DNA from: Chloroflexota bacterium
Lineage (GTDB): Bacteria > Chloroflexota > Anaerolineae > Anaerolineales > Villigracilaceae
Length of the DNA: 64,000 nucleotides
Assembly: GCA_021795965.1 (NCBI GenBank)
Contig: JAJYOU010000003.1
Span: forward strand, 62,001 to 126,000
Direction of reading: 5' to 3'
In this document: piece after piece, positions 42,465 to 51,777 of the stretch
How positions within the stretch are numbered: the stretch's first letter is position 1
Layout of the letters: every line of letters starts with the position of its first letter
Notes under the pieces: generated by a model
What the model was told of the DNA's origin: nothing
The model's input: the letters and a program-made list of their open reading frames with translations, nothing else
The model's database searches: none
Position numbers and translations under genes: made by a program

Positions 42465-43601
42465 ATGACAAATATGAAAGAACAAAAACCTACTTACAAG
42501 AAATTTCGCCAACGGGCAACCCGCCGGGATGCTATAGACGCATTTACCCACCTTGAACCCGTGCGGGAGGGACACAATTACCTGATTCGTTTCTCCAAAG
42601 AATCACGAATTGAGCATCTTGTTTTAATGATTTCTGTGTTCATGCTGGCTTTGACCGGACTTTCCCAAACGTTTATGGTTCACCCCTTTGGTAAATTTAT
42701 TTTAACTTCCCTGGGTGGTTTGGAATCTACTCAGAATATCCATCATTTTTTTGCGTTGTTGCTCGGACTTTTGGCAGCCTTTCATTTATTGTTCGTACTC
42801 GATGGACTCTTCGTTCGCCGCATTAACTTCAAGATGATTCAGCCGCTGGATGACCTCAAAAATATCTTTCACATGTTTGGTCTCCTGCTCGGATTCTACA
42901 AAAAATTGCCGATTTTTGATCGTTACAAACCCGACGAAAAATTTATTTACTGGATGACCGTTAAAGCGGTCATTTTTTCGGGACTGACCGGTCTCCTGAT
43001 GCTCTACCCCGTCCAGGCACTTCAACTGGTGCCGGGCAGTGTTTACCCGTTCGCGGTGCTCATTCACCGCTGGATGGCTATCCTGGTGGTCCTGATCGTC
43101 GTAGTTTTGCATGGATACCAGACCCTCGTAATTCGCAGGAACTGGAGTATTTTTAACGGACGGATGGCATTAATCGACATGAAGGAAGAACATCCTGTCG
43201 AGCTGGCGTATCTCAACCAGGCAGCACTGCTCAAGGATGACAAGCATTGGCCGCATTTCATCGAATTTTCGGTCGAAGTGCCGCGAGCCGGGAGAATTTT
43301 CGTCTATGACCAGGAAATGGAACCTGCTGCAGAAAACGTCACGCAGCCCGCTGTCTCACCCTCAGCTGAATCTACACCACCAATCCCCGAAGCAGTTCCC
43401 CTGCCTACAGAATTGACCCCTCAAAACGTCAGGGAACCCGATCAGGAGAGCCTGGTCCACGAGGAAAAACTGCCTCAAGCCGAGATGAATGAACTCAAGA
43501 CACCAGAATCAACAGCCCTGGCAGCAGTTTCTGCGGAGGATCCTGCCAACAGTGACGAAATCGTCCCTGACAACCAGGCTGATCAAGCGGATTCAAGCTG
43601 A
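42465..43601 (+). CDS. Di-haem cytochrome b with long acidic C-terminal tail (copy 3)
   Basis: 378 aa. His51/His107 (56 apart) and His201/His216 (15 apart) match copies 1 and 2 exactly, so both haems are probably bound. The WHFYHVHI segment of the other copies is LHGYQTLVI here. After residue about 275 comes a Pro/Glu-rich low-complexity tail (QPAVSPSAESTPPIPEA and similar), probably disordered and cytosolic, in the place of the extra helix and cytochrome c domain of copy 2. The last gene of the array. Confidence 0.88.
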   Translation: MTNMKEQKPTYKKFRQRATRRDAIDAFTHLEPVREGHNYLIRFSKESRIEHLVLMISVFMLALTGLSQTFMVHPFGKFILTSLGGLESTQNIHHFFALLLGLLAAFHLLFVLDGLFVRRINFKMIQPLDDLKNIFHMFGLLLGFYKKLPIFDRYKPDEKFIYWMTVKAVIFSGLTGLLMLYPVQALQLVPGSVYPFAVLIHRWMAILVVLIVVVLHGYQTLVIRRNWSIFNGRMALIDMKEEHPVELAYLNQAALLKDDKHWPHFIEFSVEVPRAGRIFVYDQEMEPAAENVTQPAVSPSAESTPPIPEAVPLPTELTPQNVREPDQESLVHEEKLPQAEMNELKTPESTALAAVSAEDPANSDEIVPDNQADQADSS

Positions 43602-43617
43602 GATAATCCATAATAAA

Positions 43618-43638
43618 CGAAAAACGCAATTTTTTTCG
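43618..43638. terminator. Weak hairpin between convergent cytochrome b and panE genes
   Basis: CGAAAAA / TTTTTCG with a short loop, T-run on the plus side. It lies 17 nt after the cytochrome b stop. The stem is mostly A-T. Confidence 0.4.
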
Positions 43639-43658
43639 GTAACACAAGCCACCTAAAG

Positions 43659-44576
43659 TCAATCCTGGCAGGAAGAAACCAGCCGCCACATCATCCAGTT
43701 GACTGGAACCTGGACCGCGTGTGCATTTGCGATCCTGACGATCTCGCCACAAATCGCGTCAATCTCGGTCCGTGAACCGCGTTTAAGATCCTGGTACATG
43801 GAGGAATAATTGTTCGCAGTTTTCCTTGCAACCTCTTCCGCCGCGAGGATTGGGTCAGCAAAAGGCAGTTTGACCCCGATGGATACCGCCGTTAAAGCAG
43901 CTTCGTTTGCCAGCTCAGCCATCAGGTTGTGAGCCAGGGGTTGTTCGAGCAAGACCCCGTTTGGCACACCCAGCAGGGCTGTCAGCGGGTTGATGGCGGC
44001 GTTGATCACCAGTTTGCCCCAGATCAGGCTGCTGGCATTGGGGATGATTTCAGTTGCAAGTTTTGCCTGCGCAAATAACCGGCGAAAACGCTCAGCACCC
44101 GCATGATCCTCAAGCGAAATGACCCCATCCCCTCCCGGACGCGCCAATCCAGGTTCCACCAGGCTCGCACCAAGCGTGGTGACCCCTACGATGACTTTTT
44201 CCACACCAAGCCTGGCTGCCAGGACCTCGCGGTTTCCCAGGCCATTTTGCAATGTCAGCACCATCCCGCCCTGAGCCAGGCTGTGCAGCAGTTGCTCAGC
44301 TGCTTTTTCGGTTTGCCAGGCTTTCACCAAAACCAGTTCCAAGTCAAAAGGTGACTGACCCTGGAGATCGTTAATTGCATGCACCCGCATCCGTGAAACC
44401 TTCCCATCCGGCTGCAGCAGTCCGGCTCCGTCGCGATTTAATGCCTCAATTCCCGCAGTCCAACCACCCAGGATCACGACATCCACCCCAGCCCGGGCAA
44501 GCTGATAGGCAAAAAAGGTCGCCATTGCCCCCGTACCCACGATCAAGATCCGTTGGTCCCCGCCAGATTCAGCCAT
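43659..44576 (-). CDS. panE: 2-dehydropantoate 2-reductase
   Basis: 305 aa. NADPH-dependent reduction of ketopantoate to pantoate for coenzyme A. Seen: N-terminal Rossmann motif GTGAMATFFA, LVKAWQTEKA with the catalytic-site Lys, LQNGLGN, WGKLVINAAINPLTAL (Lys and Asn of the active site), and SSMYQDLKRGSRTEIDAICGE (the S-x-x-x-D segment near the C-terminus). 14 nt after panB in the same operon, which makes the assignment strong. Confidence 0.93.
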   Translation of the reverse strand: MAESGGDQRILIVGTGAMATFFAYQLARAGVDVVILGGWTAGIEALNRDGAGLLQPDGKVSRMRVHAINDLQGQSPFDLELVLVKAWQTEKAAEQLLHSLAQGGMVLTLQNGLGNREVLAARLGVEKVIVGVTTLGASLVEPGLARPGGDGVISLEDHAGAERFRRLFAQAKLATEIIPNASSLIWGKLVINAAINPLTALLGVPNGVLLEQPLAHNLMAELANEAALTAVSIGVKLPFADPILAAEEVARKTANNYSSMYQDLKRGSRTEIDAICGEIVRIANAHAVQVPVNWMMWRLVSSCQD

Positions 44577-44590
44577 TTATCCAGGCAATC

Positions 44591-45490
44591 TTAATCCCCG
44601 GATCCGGGTTGGGATTGAACATTTTTTAGAAATTCCTGCCATTCTCCCGCATCCATGAAGATGCTCTGTTCGGCGCCGGGGAACTGGTGCGTCTGTACAT
44701 CTTCCATGTAATCAACAAATGCTTTTTCCATCCCGGCATGCAAATCAACATATTTTTTGACGAATTTTGGGGTAAAACGATCAAACATACCCAGCATATC
44801 CGGGCTGACCAGGACCTGACCATCACAACCAGCTCCAGCGCCGATTCCGATGGTGGGAATGGAAAGCTTGCTGGAAATGTATTCTGCCAGCTGGGTCGGC
44901 ACAGATTCGAGCACGATTGCGAAACAGCCGGCTTCTTCCAGCATCAGTGCGTCCTCCAGCAGCCGTTTCGCCGCAGCTGCTGTTTTGCCCTGGGCTCTGA
45001 ATCCTCCCAGCAGGTGAACAGACTGGGGCGTCAACCCGAGATGCCCCATGACCGGGATGCCAGCTTGAATGATCGCGCGGATGGCAGCCAGGCGCTCACG
45101 TCCGCCTTCGAGTTTGACGCAGTCCATCCCCCCGTTTTGCAGGAATCGCCCCGCGTTTCTGACGGCTTCCTCCGTGGAGACCTGGTAGGACATAAAGGGC
45201 ATATCTCCCACCAGCAGTGAAGATTTTGCACCGCGGGAAACTGCCCGGCAGTGATGCAGCATTTCTTCCATGGTAACCGGCAGGGTATTTTCATACCCAA
45301 GCACGACCATGCCGAGCGAATCACCCACAAGGATGGAATCGATGCCCACCTGGTCCATCACCAGCGCCGTCGAATAATCATAGGCAGTCAACATGGAAAT
45401 GGGTTCAGCACGTTCCTTTTTTTGACGGAACGTGAGGGTGGTTACTTTTTTACGGGTGACAACAGGTGGAATAACACTGACAGTGGACAT
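44591..45490 (-). CDS. panB: 3-methyl-2-oxobutanoate hydroxymethyltransferase
   Basis: 299 aa. Adds a one-carbon unit from 5,10-methylenetetrahydrofolate to 2-oxoisovalerate, giving ketopantoate. Seen: ISMLTAYDYSTALVMD, VGDSLGMVVLGYENT (metal-binding Asp), VVGDMPFMSYQ-like LLVGDMPFMSYQ, KLEGG, MGHLGLTPQSVHLLGG and GIGAGAGCDGQVLV. The ATG at 45490 with GGAGGG upstream is preferred; the longer frame has no ribosome-binding site. panB-panE supply pantoate; panC and panD are not in the window. Confidence 0.95.
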   Translation of the reverse strand: MSTVSVIPPVVTRKKVTTLTFRQKKERAEPISMLTAYDYSTALVMDQVGIDSILVGDSLGMVVLGYENTLPVTMEEMLHHCRAVSRGAKSSLLVGDMPFMSYQVSTEEAVRNAGRFLQNGGMDCVKLEGGRERLAAIRAIIQAGIPVMGHLGLTPQSVHLLGGFRAQGKTAAAAKRLLEDALMLEEAGCFAIVLESVPTQLAEYISSKLSIPTIGIGAGAGCDGQVLVSPDMLGMFDRFTPKFVKKYVDLHAGMEKAFVDYMEDVQTHQFPGAEQSIFMDAGEWQEFLKNVQSQPGSGD

Positions 45491-45695
45491 GGTACCCTCC
45501 AGGATTGGTAGAGTCCGGACCGGTCCCCTAACCGGTGGAATGCAGAATAAAATCAAACTTGTTCCCGTCACAGTCTTTCGATCCATGCGGTGAGGCGATT
45601 ATAGCATGATCAGGTATTTATTTCAATTTCAACCATTTTTTCGCTCGAAGATGGATATTTTTCCGCTCAGATGTAAATAGTGAGATCAGAAGCGG

Positions 45696-45701
45696 TATAA
45701 T
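45696..45701 (+). promoter_or_regulatory. Candidate -10 box of the YtxH gene
   Basis: TATAAT 31 nt before the YtxH start codon. The matching -35 is poor, so this is a weak call. Confidence 0.35.
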
Positions 45702-45731
45702 TTGTATTAAGAGGCAAAAAGGAGAACTAAC

Positions 45732-45947
45732 ATGCGAAAAATGTTTAGCTTTATGATCGGAATTTTTGTGGGTTCATTAACCGGCGCATCGCTTGCGCTG
45801 CTCCTCGCCCCGGCGTCAGGAGAAAAATTGCGCGAGGACCTGCGCGCACGCTCCACCAATTTTACCCAGGAAATAAAATTAGCCGCCGATAACCGCCGCA
45901 AACAGCTTGAAGATGAGCTGGATGCCATGCGCGCACCCCGCTCATAA
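45732..45947 (+). CDS. YtxH domain protein
   Basis: 71 aa. AAAAAGGAG is 7 nt before the ATG. An N-terminal glycine-rich helix FMIGIFVGSLTGASLALLLAPASGEKLREDL, the YtxH signature (G-x(3)-G, LLAPxSGxxLRxDL), then a charged helix. These are small, membrane-associated, stress-related proteins of unknown function. It converges with and overlaps the YcaQ-type gene by 6 nt. Confidence 0.85.
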   Translation: MRKMFSFMIGIFVGSLTGASLALLLAPASGEKLREDLRARSTNFTQEIKLAADNRRKQLEDELDAMRAPRS

Positions 45948-47195
45948 GTCGGTGACCACCATCTGGCTTAACAATTTCCCGGCAAAAAAATCCGGGTCAC
46001 TTTTTTCAATCAGCAAATCGCTTGCCCGGTGAAAAAGCATAAAATCGCGCATGGTGCTGGCGATCGCAGATAACAGTTCTTCATCAGGCTCCACCCCTGG
46101 CTCGAGATAGAGCGCCTTCACCCGCAATAGACCGGTTTTTCTCTCGAGTTTTGGATCAAAACGTCCAACCAGCCGGTCCTTGTGCAGGATGGGCAGGCAG
46201 TAATAACCGTAAATCCTTTTATGAGCAGGACTGTACGCCTCAAGACGCTGGCGGAATCCCCAAAAAGCTTCATCCCGTTCCCGACCGTACCAGAAATTAT
46301 CAAAAGGATTGAGAAAGGTTGTGCGCCGGGGTTGGATCTCCCCAGCCGCAGCCTTTTCCAGGTTTTCGAGGTTGTCGGGATGCAGGATGAGAGTCTTGAC
46401 GCCATTCAGAGTTTCCCCCTGGACCTCAATTAATCGACTTGATTTTACCAGCCCGGCGATTTTCGACCGGGCATTTCCGCGCATTAAAGTGTAATCAGCG
46501 GGGTTTCGGGGTAAGCCAATTCCGAGGGCTTTCGCACCTCGCTCCAGCAGGTATAAATCACTTTCTTCCGCTTCTGGTTCGCTTTGATCCACCCAGGCGG
46601 GCAGCACCCGCTCAGTCAGGTCATAGTAACGTTGAAAGTTGTGACGTCTTGAAATCATCAGGTCACCGAAACTCCAGAGATGCTCGAGCGCCAGTTTTTC
46701 GGGTCTCCAATCCCACCAAGTTGCAAACTTCTTTTTTTCACCTTCCAGATCCGTGGCACGCAGTTCCCCCTGAACGCGCACCCGTTCAAGCATGGCATTC
46801 ATTAGTTCCAGGTTGCCTGGCTGCCGGATCCAATCGTTATACCAGTAATGACCATTTTCCTGTAAATTTTTCTGGCGGGGAATCTGGTAGCGGAATTCGT
46901 GAATGGGAATAAAACTGGCGGCGTGGAACCAGCCTTCAAATAAAAGCCTCGAGTCCTGATCATTCGCCATCCGGTCAAAAAGGGCGGGATCGTAGCTCCC
47001 CAGCCGGGACCAGATGGTCAGGTATTGGGCGCGGGCAACCATTTGCAGCGTGTCAATCTGAACTGCGCCAAGGCGATCCACAACCTGGAAAATATTTTCG
47101 AGGGTGGCAGGCGGTTCCTGCCCGTTCGGGATATCCAGACCTGTGGCATGCAGTGCCAGGGCTCGAATGGCTGAGAGCGGGTAAACTGTGGACAT
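45942..47195 (-). CDS. YcaQ/AlkX-type winged-helix DNA glycosylase (HTH_42 family)
   Basis: 417 aa. Members open alkylated or interstrand-crosslinked DNA by removing N7-alkylguanine. Seen: the QxD active-site motif as VQIDTL (Gln46, Asp48), which separates the YcaQ/AlkX subgroup from AlkZ (QxQ), followed by RAQYLTIWSRL. Later landmarks: LFEGWFHAASFIPIHEFRY, a winged-helix region, and the C-terminal FWGFRQRLEAYSPAHKRIYGYYCLPIL-type segment. 2 nt from dus, so co-transcribed. Confidence 0.85.
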   Translation of the reverse strand: MSTVYPLSAIRALALHATGLDIPNGQEPPATLENIFQVVDRLGAVQIDTLQMVARAQYLTIWSRLGSYDPALFDRMANDQDSRLLFEGWFHAASFIPIHEFRYQIPRQKNLQENGHYWYNDWIRQPGNLELMNAMLERVRVQGELRATDLEGEKKKFATWWDWRPEKLALEHLWSFGDLMISRRHNFQRYYDLTERVLPAWVDQSEPEAEESDLYLLERGAKALGIGLPRNPADYTLMRGNARSKIAGLVKSSRLIEVQGETLNGVKTLILHPDNLENLEKAAAGEIQPRRTTFLNPFDNFWYGRERDEAFWGFRQRLEAYSPAHKRIYGYYCLPILHKDRLVGRFDPKLERKTGLLRVKALYLEPGVEPDEELLSAIASTMRDFMLFHRASDLLIEKSDPDFFAGKLLSQMVVTDL

Positions 47196-47196
47196 G

Positions 47197-48207
47197 CTAG
47201 CTGCTGGCTTCTTTCATCCCATCCAGTGCAAAAGCTTCCGAAAGCAATGCAAGAAACTCCACGGGATCGTCCCTGGTGATGATTTGGGTGCGGACAAGTC
47301 GGGAAAAATGCTGCAATTTCAGATATTGGAGAGCGTGTTTGCGGAATAAGATCATTCCCACCCTCTCGCCGTAAAATGCCAGGTGTCGTTCGAGGTGCTG
47401 CTGAACCATGCTGAATACTTTTTCAGGAATGACCTGGTCCCGGTCCAGGTGTGAAAAAATCCACGGGTTGCCAATCGCAGCCCTGCCGATCATGACGGCA
47501 TCACAGCCCGTGTAAGCTTTCATGCGATCAATATCGGCTGCCACTTTGACATCCCCGTTTCCGATGACTGGAATTTTAACCGTTTGTTTTATTTCTGCGA
47601 TGATGTCCCAATCAGCCTGACCGGAATATGCCTGTTCCTTGGTTCGTCCATGGACAGCGATTAACGAGCCACCATTTTCTTCGACAATACGCGCGATCAG
47701 CTTGTAACTGCGAAAGTCTTCCCAGCCGATCCGAATCTTGCCCGTAACCGGGGTTTTCAAGACCCTGGTCAGCTTGCGGAAAATGCGAGCCACCTTCAAC
47801 GGGGATCGCATCAGTCCAACCCCCGCCCCCTGGTGAACGACCGTCTTCGCCGGGCAGCCCATATTGATGTCAATGATATCCGGGTGCCGGTCCTGGACCT
47901 TGAGCGCAGCCTGCAGCAGTTGATCCGGGTCATCCCCGTAAATTTGAAAGACCACCGGTCTCTCCACCTCTTCAAATGTCAGGCGGGCAGCCATGTGTTG
48001 GTAAGCCATGACAATGTGCTGGGCACGCACAAACTCGGTATAGCTCATGGCTGAACCGAATTTTCGGCACATGGAGCGGAAGGGCCAATCGGAGAAACCA
48101 TCCATGGGTGAAAGGATGGCATCTCCAAAAACCGGGATGTCACGCACCCAAAAAGTGGGAGCAGGCGAGGTCTCCAATCCTGGCGCGGTGACAGTCAATT
48201 CTTCCAT
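47197..48207 (-). CDS. dus: tRNA-dihydrouridine synthase
   Basis: 336 aa, FMN-dependent reduction of uridines in tRNA. Seen: LSPMDGFSDWPFRSM (start of the TIM barrel), NMGCPAKTVVHQGAGVGLM with the catalytic Cys, VTGKIRIGW (Lys), VHGRTKEQAYSG (His), VIGNGDVK, and DAVMIGRAAIGNPWIF (FMN phosphate loop). The DusB-like class fits the order, but the subfamily cannot be settled. Between msrA (15 nt upstream) and the YcaQ-type gene (2 nt downstream). Confidence 0.93.
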   Translation of the reverse strand: MEELTVTAPGLETSPAPTFWVRDIPVFGDAILSPMDGFSDWPFRSMCRKFGSAMSYTEFVRAQHIVMAYQHMAARLTFEEVERPVVFQIYGDDPDQLLQAALKVQDRHPDIIDINMGCPAKTVVHQGAGVGLMRSPLKVARIFRKLTRVLKTPVTGKIRIGWEDFRSYKLIARIVEENGGSLIAVHGRTKEQAYSGQADWDIIAEIKQTVKIPVIGNGDVKVAADIDRMKAYTGCDAVMIGRAAIGNPWIFSHLDRDQVIPEKVFSMVQQHLERHLAFYGERVGMILFRKHALQYLKLQHFSRLVRTQIITRDDPVEFLALLSEAFALDGMKEASS

Positions 48208-48221
48208 ATTTTAGTGGGAGT

Positions 48222-48755
48222 TTATTTCAGCGAATCCAGAAACTGCTTGCGAAATTTAGCCACTTTTGGAGCGACAATCACACGACAGTAAGGCTGTTCT
48301 GCATTATTCGCAAAATAATTCTGATGGTAATCCTCCGCCCGGTAAAAATGCTCAAAGCGGGTCACTTCGGTCACGATTGGCTCTGACCAAAGCTTTTCGG
48401 CTGTTAATTCGGCAATCACTTCATTCGCAACCTGTTCCTGTGTTTCGTCATGGAAGAATATTGCCGAACGATAGGATGTGCCAATATCATTCCCCTGGCG
48501 GTTTAAGGTCGTTGGATCGTGAATCGCGAAAAAGACTTTCAGCAAATCCTTATACGTGATTTCATCGGCATCATAATTCACCTGGACCACCTCGGCATGC
48601 CCGGTTGCGCCCGAACAAACCTGCTGATATGTAGGGTTCGCCACATGACCCTCCGCATATCCAGATTCAACTGAATTGACTCCTTTTAATGCAACAAAGA
48701 CAGCCTCCAGGCACCAGAAACAACCTCCAGCCAGTGTTGCAGTTTCATTCTTCAT
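48222..48755 (-). CDS. msrA: Peptide methionine sulfoxide reductase A
   Basis: 177 aa. Reduces methionine-S-sulfoxide in proteins. Active-site segment GGCFWCLEAVF (catalytic Cys12), then GVNSVESGYAEGHVANPTYQQVCSGATGHAE, the substrate site, and HDPTTLNRQGNDIGTSYRSAIF, all standard. First gene of msrA-dus-ycaQ. Later Cys residues expected for recycling lie near the C-terminus (CRV). Confidence 0.95.
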   Translation of the reverse strand: MKNETATLAGGCFWCLEAVFVALKGVNSVESGYAEGHVANPTYQQVCSGATGHAEVVQVNYDADEITYKDLLKVFFAIHDPTTLNRQGNDIGTSYRSAIFFHDETQEQVANEVIAELTAEKLWSEPIVTEVTRFEHFYRAEDYHQNYFANNAEQPYCRVIVAPKVAKFRKQFLDSLK

Positions 48756-48877
48756 TTTTCAACTCCTGTCAAACTAACAATCAAATCAAAACAATACACT
48801 TCTGCAAGCTAAAAACATCCAATATTTTTACAGGTCATCCGCCTGGAAATTTCTTTCCAGCTTGAACCAGATTGAAT

Positions 48878-48899
48878 AAAGGCGGCTTTCGCCGCCTTT
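48878..48899 (-). terminator. Terminator after clpC
   Basis: Perfect 9-bp stem AAAGGCGGC / GCCGCCTTT, loop TTTC, followed on the minus strand by TTTATT. It starts 10 nt after the clpC stop codon. A second hairpin CTGGAAA / TTTCCAG lies at 48843-48860. Confidence 0.85.
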
Positions 48900-48908
48900 A
48901 TTTTAAGT

Positions 48909-51416
48909 TTATATGCTTGGTTCCGGCGCCACTTCCGGGTTGGATATTTCCTTGCGAACCAGGACGATTTCTCCTGCAGGATTGACTTCAATCAGGATGT
49001 GATCTCCATCCATAAACGCGCCCGATAAAAGGCTGTCGGAGAGCGGGTCTTCAACCTTGAGTTGGATGATACGGCGCAGTGGTCGCGCACCCATATCAGG
49101 GTCATAGCCCTGGTCACCCAGGGATACGAGCGCCTCGGGTGAAGCTTCCAGTGTGATGGAATGTTCCTTCAAACGATCAGCCACCTTGGAAATTTCGAGG
49201 CTGACAATTTTCTGGATATCTCCCTTGTTGAGCGAACGGAAGACAATCACGCTGTCCACGCGGTTAATGAATTCTGGACGGAAGGCTCGTTTGAGTGTTT
49301 CCGTCAGCTTCTTGCGCATTTCCTCGTAGGAAAGCTGCTCTTCCATCGCTTCGTCCCGTTTGAGGGAGAAACCCAGCGAAGCCTGCTTTTTAATCATGTC
49401 TGCGCCAACATTGGAAGTCATGACAATGATTGCATTTCGGAAGTCCACTTTTCGACCACGGGCATCAGCCAGGTGACCTTCTTCCATGATCTGGAGCAGC
49501 ATGTTGTGAACTTCAGGATGCGCCTTCTCGATTTCATCAAAGACAACAATCGAGTAGGGCCGGCGCCGCAGGGCTTCTGTCAACTGACCGGCATCCTCGT
49601 AACCGATGTAACCGGGAGGGGCTCCAACCAAGCGGGCTGCCGTGTGGCGTTCCATAAACTCAGACATATCCAGGTGCACCGCAGCATCTTCACTGCCGAA
49701 CATGAATTTTGCCAGGGTCTTGGTTAATTCTGTCTTGCCGACTCCCGTCGGTCCGAGGAAAATGAAACTGCCGATCGGTCGGCGCGGATCCTTGAGACCT
49801 GCCCGGGCGCGGCGAACAGCGCGAGAGATCGATTCGATCGCTTCATTTTGCCCAATGATCGAACTCTTGAGCTCCTCTTCCATGTGAAGCAGTCTTTCCG
49901 ATTCTTCCTGGGCAATCTGCATCAAAGGAACCCCGGTCCACATCGAAACGACTTCCGCAATATCTTCAGCGCTGACCACCGGACTGGTTGCCCGGTCCCA
50001 GGCTGTGCGCATGCGTTCCAACTGGTTTTCAATCCCGCGTTCCTGTTCCTGCCAGGAATCCACTTCTTCGGTATTGCCTTCTTCCTGTGCCAGCGACCGG
50101 CTCTGGCGAACCTCGCGCAAACGAGTGAAAAGATCCTTCGCCTGTTTTGCTGCCGGAGATTTGTACATCCGCACACGTGAGGCTGATTCATCGATCAGGT
50201 CTATCGCCTTGTCAGGCAGGAAACGTTCCGTGACATACCGGGCTGATAAATGAATGGCAGATAGAAGTGCTTCGTCCGAGATGATCAACTTGTGATGTTC
50301 TTCATAGGCTGGTCGAATACCCTTGAGAATTTCAATGGTCTCTTCTTCAGAGGGTTCATCCACCTGAACTGGCTGGAAGCGGCGTTCAAGAGCGGCATCT
50401 GTCTCGATGTGCTTCCGGTATTCATCCAGCGTCGTCGCACCAATGACCTGCAGTTCGCCGCGGGATAAGGCTGGTTTGAGAATGTTCGCCGCATCCACCG
50501 ATGAGCCGGCAGCGCCTGCGCCCACCAGCATGTGAACTTCATCAATGAAAAGTATGGAGCCAGACTGCTTTAATTCGTCAATGACCCTTTTGAGCCGCTC
50601 TTCAAATTGTCCCCGGTACATGGTCCCTGCTACCAGCGAGCCAACATCGAGCTGTAAAACACGTTTATTCATTAATGGGGCTGGAACATCCCCGTCGATG
50701 ATGCGCTGAGCCAGACCTTCAACAATCGCGGTTTTACCCACCCCAGGTTCCCCGATCAAAGCCGGGTTATTCTTGGTGCGGCGGGCGAGGATCTGGATCA
50801 CTCGTTCAATCTCCATCTGTCGACCAATGACAGGATCCAATTTACCCTGTTCAGCTTTGGTGGTCAGGTCAGTGGCCAGTTGATCCACCATGGGGGTCTT
50901 GCCGGGGCTTTTTTCACCCTTCTGGGATTCAGCACGATTTGATGCGCCGACTTGTGCAGCGGGTGCCGAACTGGTGGAAGATTCCTGCAGCATGCGGCGG
51001 GTATTTCTGCGCACTTCATCCGGAGTCACTCCCAACCTGCGGAGAGCCTCAAGGGCTGTGCCTTCGTTTCGAACCAGAGCCAGTAAAATATGTTCGGTAC
51101 CAATATAATGATGACCAAGACGACGGGCTTCGTCCACCGCGTATTCCAAAACCATCTGGGTATCGCTGGAAAGATCGAGCTGACCGTCAGGAGGGTTTTT
51201 TCCTTCTCCCGTCAGGCGCATGATCATTTCCCGCACCCTTTCGAGTTCCAGATCCATCTCCCTTAAAACACGTCCAGCCACACCGCCGTCTTCTTCGATT
51301 AAACCAATTAAAATATGCTCCGTACCAATTGAAACTTGATGAGTACGTTCAGCTTCCTGATGGGCAAGGCTTAAGACCTTGCGTGCCCGTTGAGTAAATC
51401 GTTCCATACCTGCCAT
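48909..51416 (-). CDS. clpC: ATP-dependent Clp protease ATP-binding subunit ClpC
   Basis: 835 aa. AAA+ unfoldase that feeds ClpP. Domains: two N-terminal Clp-N repeats ([20 protein letters not shown]..., [20 protein letters not shown]), AAA-1 with [16 protein letters not shown] and [11 protein letters not shown], a UVR-like middle helix (about 425-465), AAA-2 with [15 protein letters not shown] and [11 protein letters not shown], and the ClpP-docking LGF tripeptide (ASLGFSLK). The ATG at 51416 has GGAG 6 nt away. A hairpin lies directly before the ribosome-binding site. ctsR, mcsA and mcsB, which accompany clpC in Firmicutes, are absent. Confidence 0.95.
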   Translation of the reverse strand: MAGMERFTQRARKVLSLAHQEAERTHQVSIGTEHILIGLIEEDGGVAGRVLREMDLELERVREMIMRLTGEGKNPPDGQLDLSSDTQMVLEYAVDEARRLGHHYIGTEHILLALVRNEGTALEALRRLGVTPDEVRRNTRRMLQESSTSSAPAAQVGASNRAESQKGEKSPGKTPMVDQLATDLTTKAEQGKLDPVIGRQMEIERVIQILARRTKNNPALIGEPGVGKTAIVEGLAQRIIDGDVPAPLMNKRVLQLDVGSLVAGTMYRGQFEERLKRVIDELKQSGSILFIDEVHMLVGAGAAGSSVDAANILKPALSRGELQVIGATTLDEYRKHIETDAALERRFQPVQVDEPSEEETIEILKGIRPAYEEHHKLIISDEALLSAIHLSARYVTERFLPDKAIDLIDESASRVRMYKSPAAKQAKDLFTRLREVRQSRSLAQEEGNTEEVDSWQEQERGIENQLERMRTAWDRATSPVVSAEDIAEVVSMWTGVPLMQIAQEESERLLHMEEELKSSIIGQNEAIESISRAVRRARAGLKDPRRPIGSFIFLGPTGVGKTELTKTLAKFMFGSEDAAVHLDMSEFMERHTAARLVGAPPGYIGYEDAGQLTEALRRRPYSIVVFDEIEKAHPEVHNMLLQIMEEGHLADARGRKVDFRNAIIVMTSNVGADMIKKQASLGFSLKRDEAMEEQLSYEEMRKKLTETLKRAFRPEFINRVDSVIVFRSLNKGDIQKIVSLEISKVADRLKEHSITLEASPEALVSLGDQGYDPDMGARPLRRIIQLKVEDPLSDSLLSGAFMDGDHILIEVNPAGEIVLVRKEISNPEVAPEPSI

Positions 51417-51429
51417 AAAAAATCTCCTT

Positions 51430-51450
51430 CACCAGGATATTAACCTGGTG
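51430..51450 (-). promoter_or_regulatory. Hairpin abutting the clpC ribosome-binding site
   Basis: Perfect 7-bp stem CACCAGG / CCTGGTG with a 7-nt loop, ending at the GTGAAGGAG of clpC. It could regulate translation, for example by temperature-dependent melting. No CIRCE or CtsR box is seen. Confidence 0.5.
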
Positions 51451-51777
51451 CTCCATTCCGAGAAAAATGGTCAGGTTTGATTTTACCAAAAAAGAATGCC
51501 CAATCCATGTATGAATCAGGTTAGAATTTATTTAATAATCTCGACCGTTTTTTAACCGGGTTCAGGGCTTTTCTCCAGGACACAAATCTCTGACTCAGCA
51601 AAAGAGGTTTATTTTTTCGCGGAAATGATGTTATCCTGAATTCGGACGAAAAATATCGAACGGAAGAAAATGCCTGGGAAGATTCCCGCGCTGATCTGAC
51701 TTTCCAGGGGTTCCCATGCGAAAAAGCTGTTAAATTCGTATCCCGCTCTTAACTCGAGATACGAAAAGGAGAAACTT
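51451..51777. other. Divergent intergenic region between clpC and the zinc-ribbon gene
   Basis: About 330 nt without a supported gene. A minus-strand frame of 104 codons here overlaps the next gene and has no ribosome-binding site. A hairpin TTCGTATC / GATACGAA (51735-51765) lies just before the ribosome-binding site of the zinc-ribbon gene. Confidence 0.5.
51735..51765 (+). promoter_or_regulatory. Hairpin in the leader of the zinc-ribbon gene
   Basis: 8-bp stem TTCGTATC / GATACGAA ending 3 nt before the AAGGAG ribosome-binding site of the small gene at 51778. Confidence 0.4.

Noticed and set aside
42465-43601. Loss of haem ligands in the third cytochrome b (WHFYHVHI is LHGYQTLVI)
   Set aside because: The four transmembrane His at conserved spacing (51/107 and 201/216) are all kept; only the extra His are lost.
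44687-45220. 177-codon plus-strand frame inside panB
   Set aside because: Antisense shadow of panB.
51417-51777. CIRCE (TTAGCACTC-N9-GAGTGCTAA) or CtsR box upstream of clpC
   Set aside because: I looked for both and found no match beyond a loose GGTCA.
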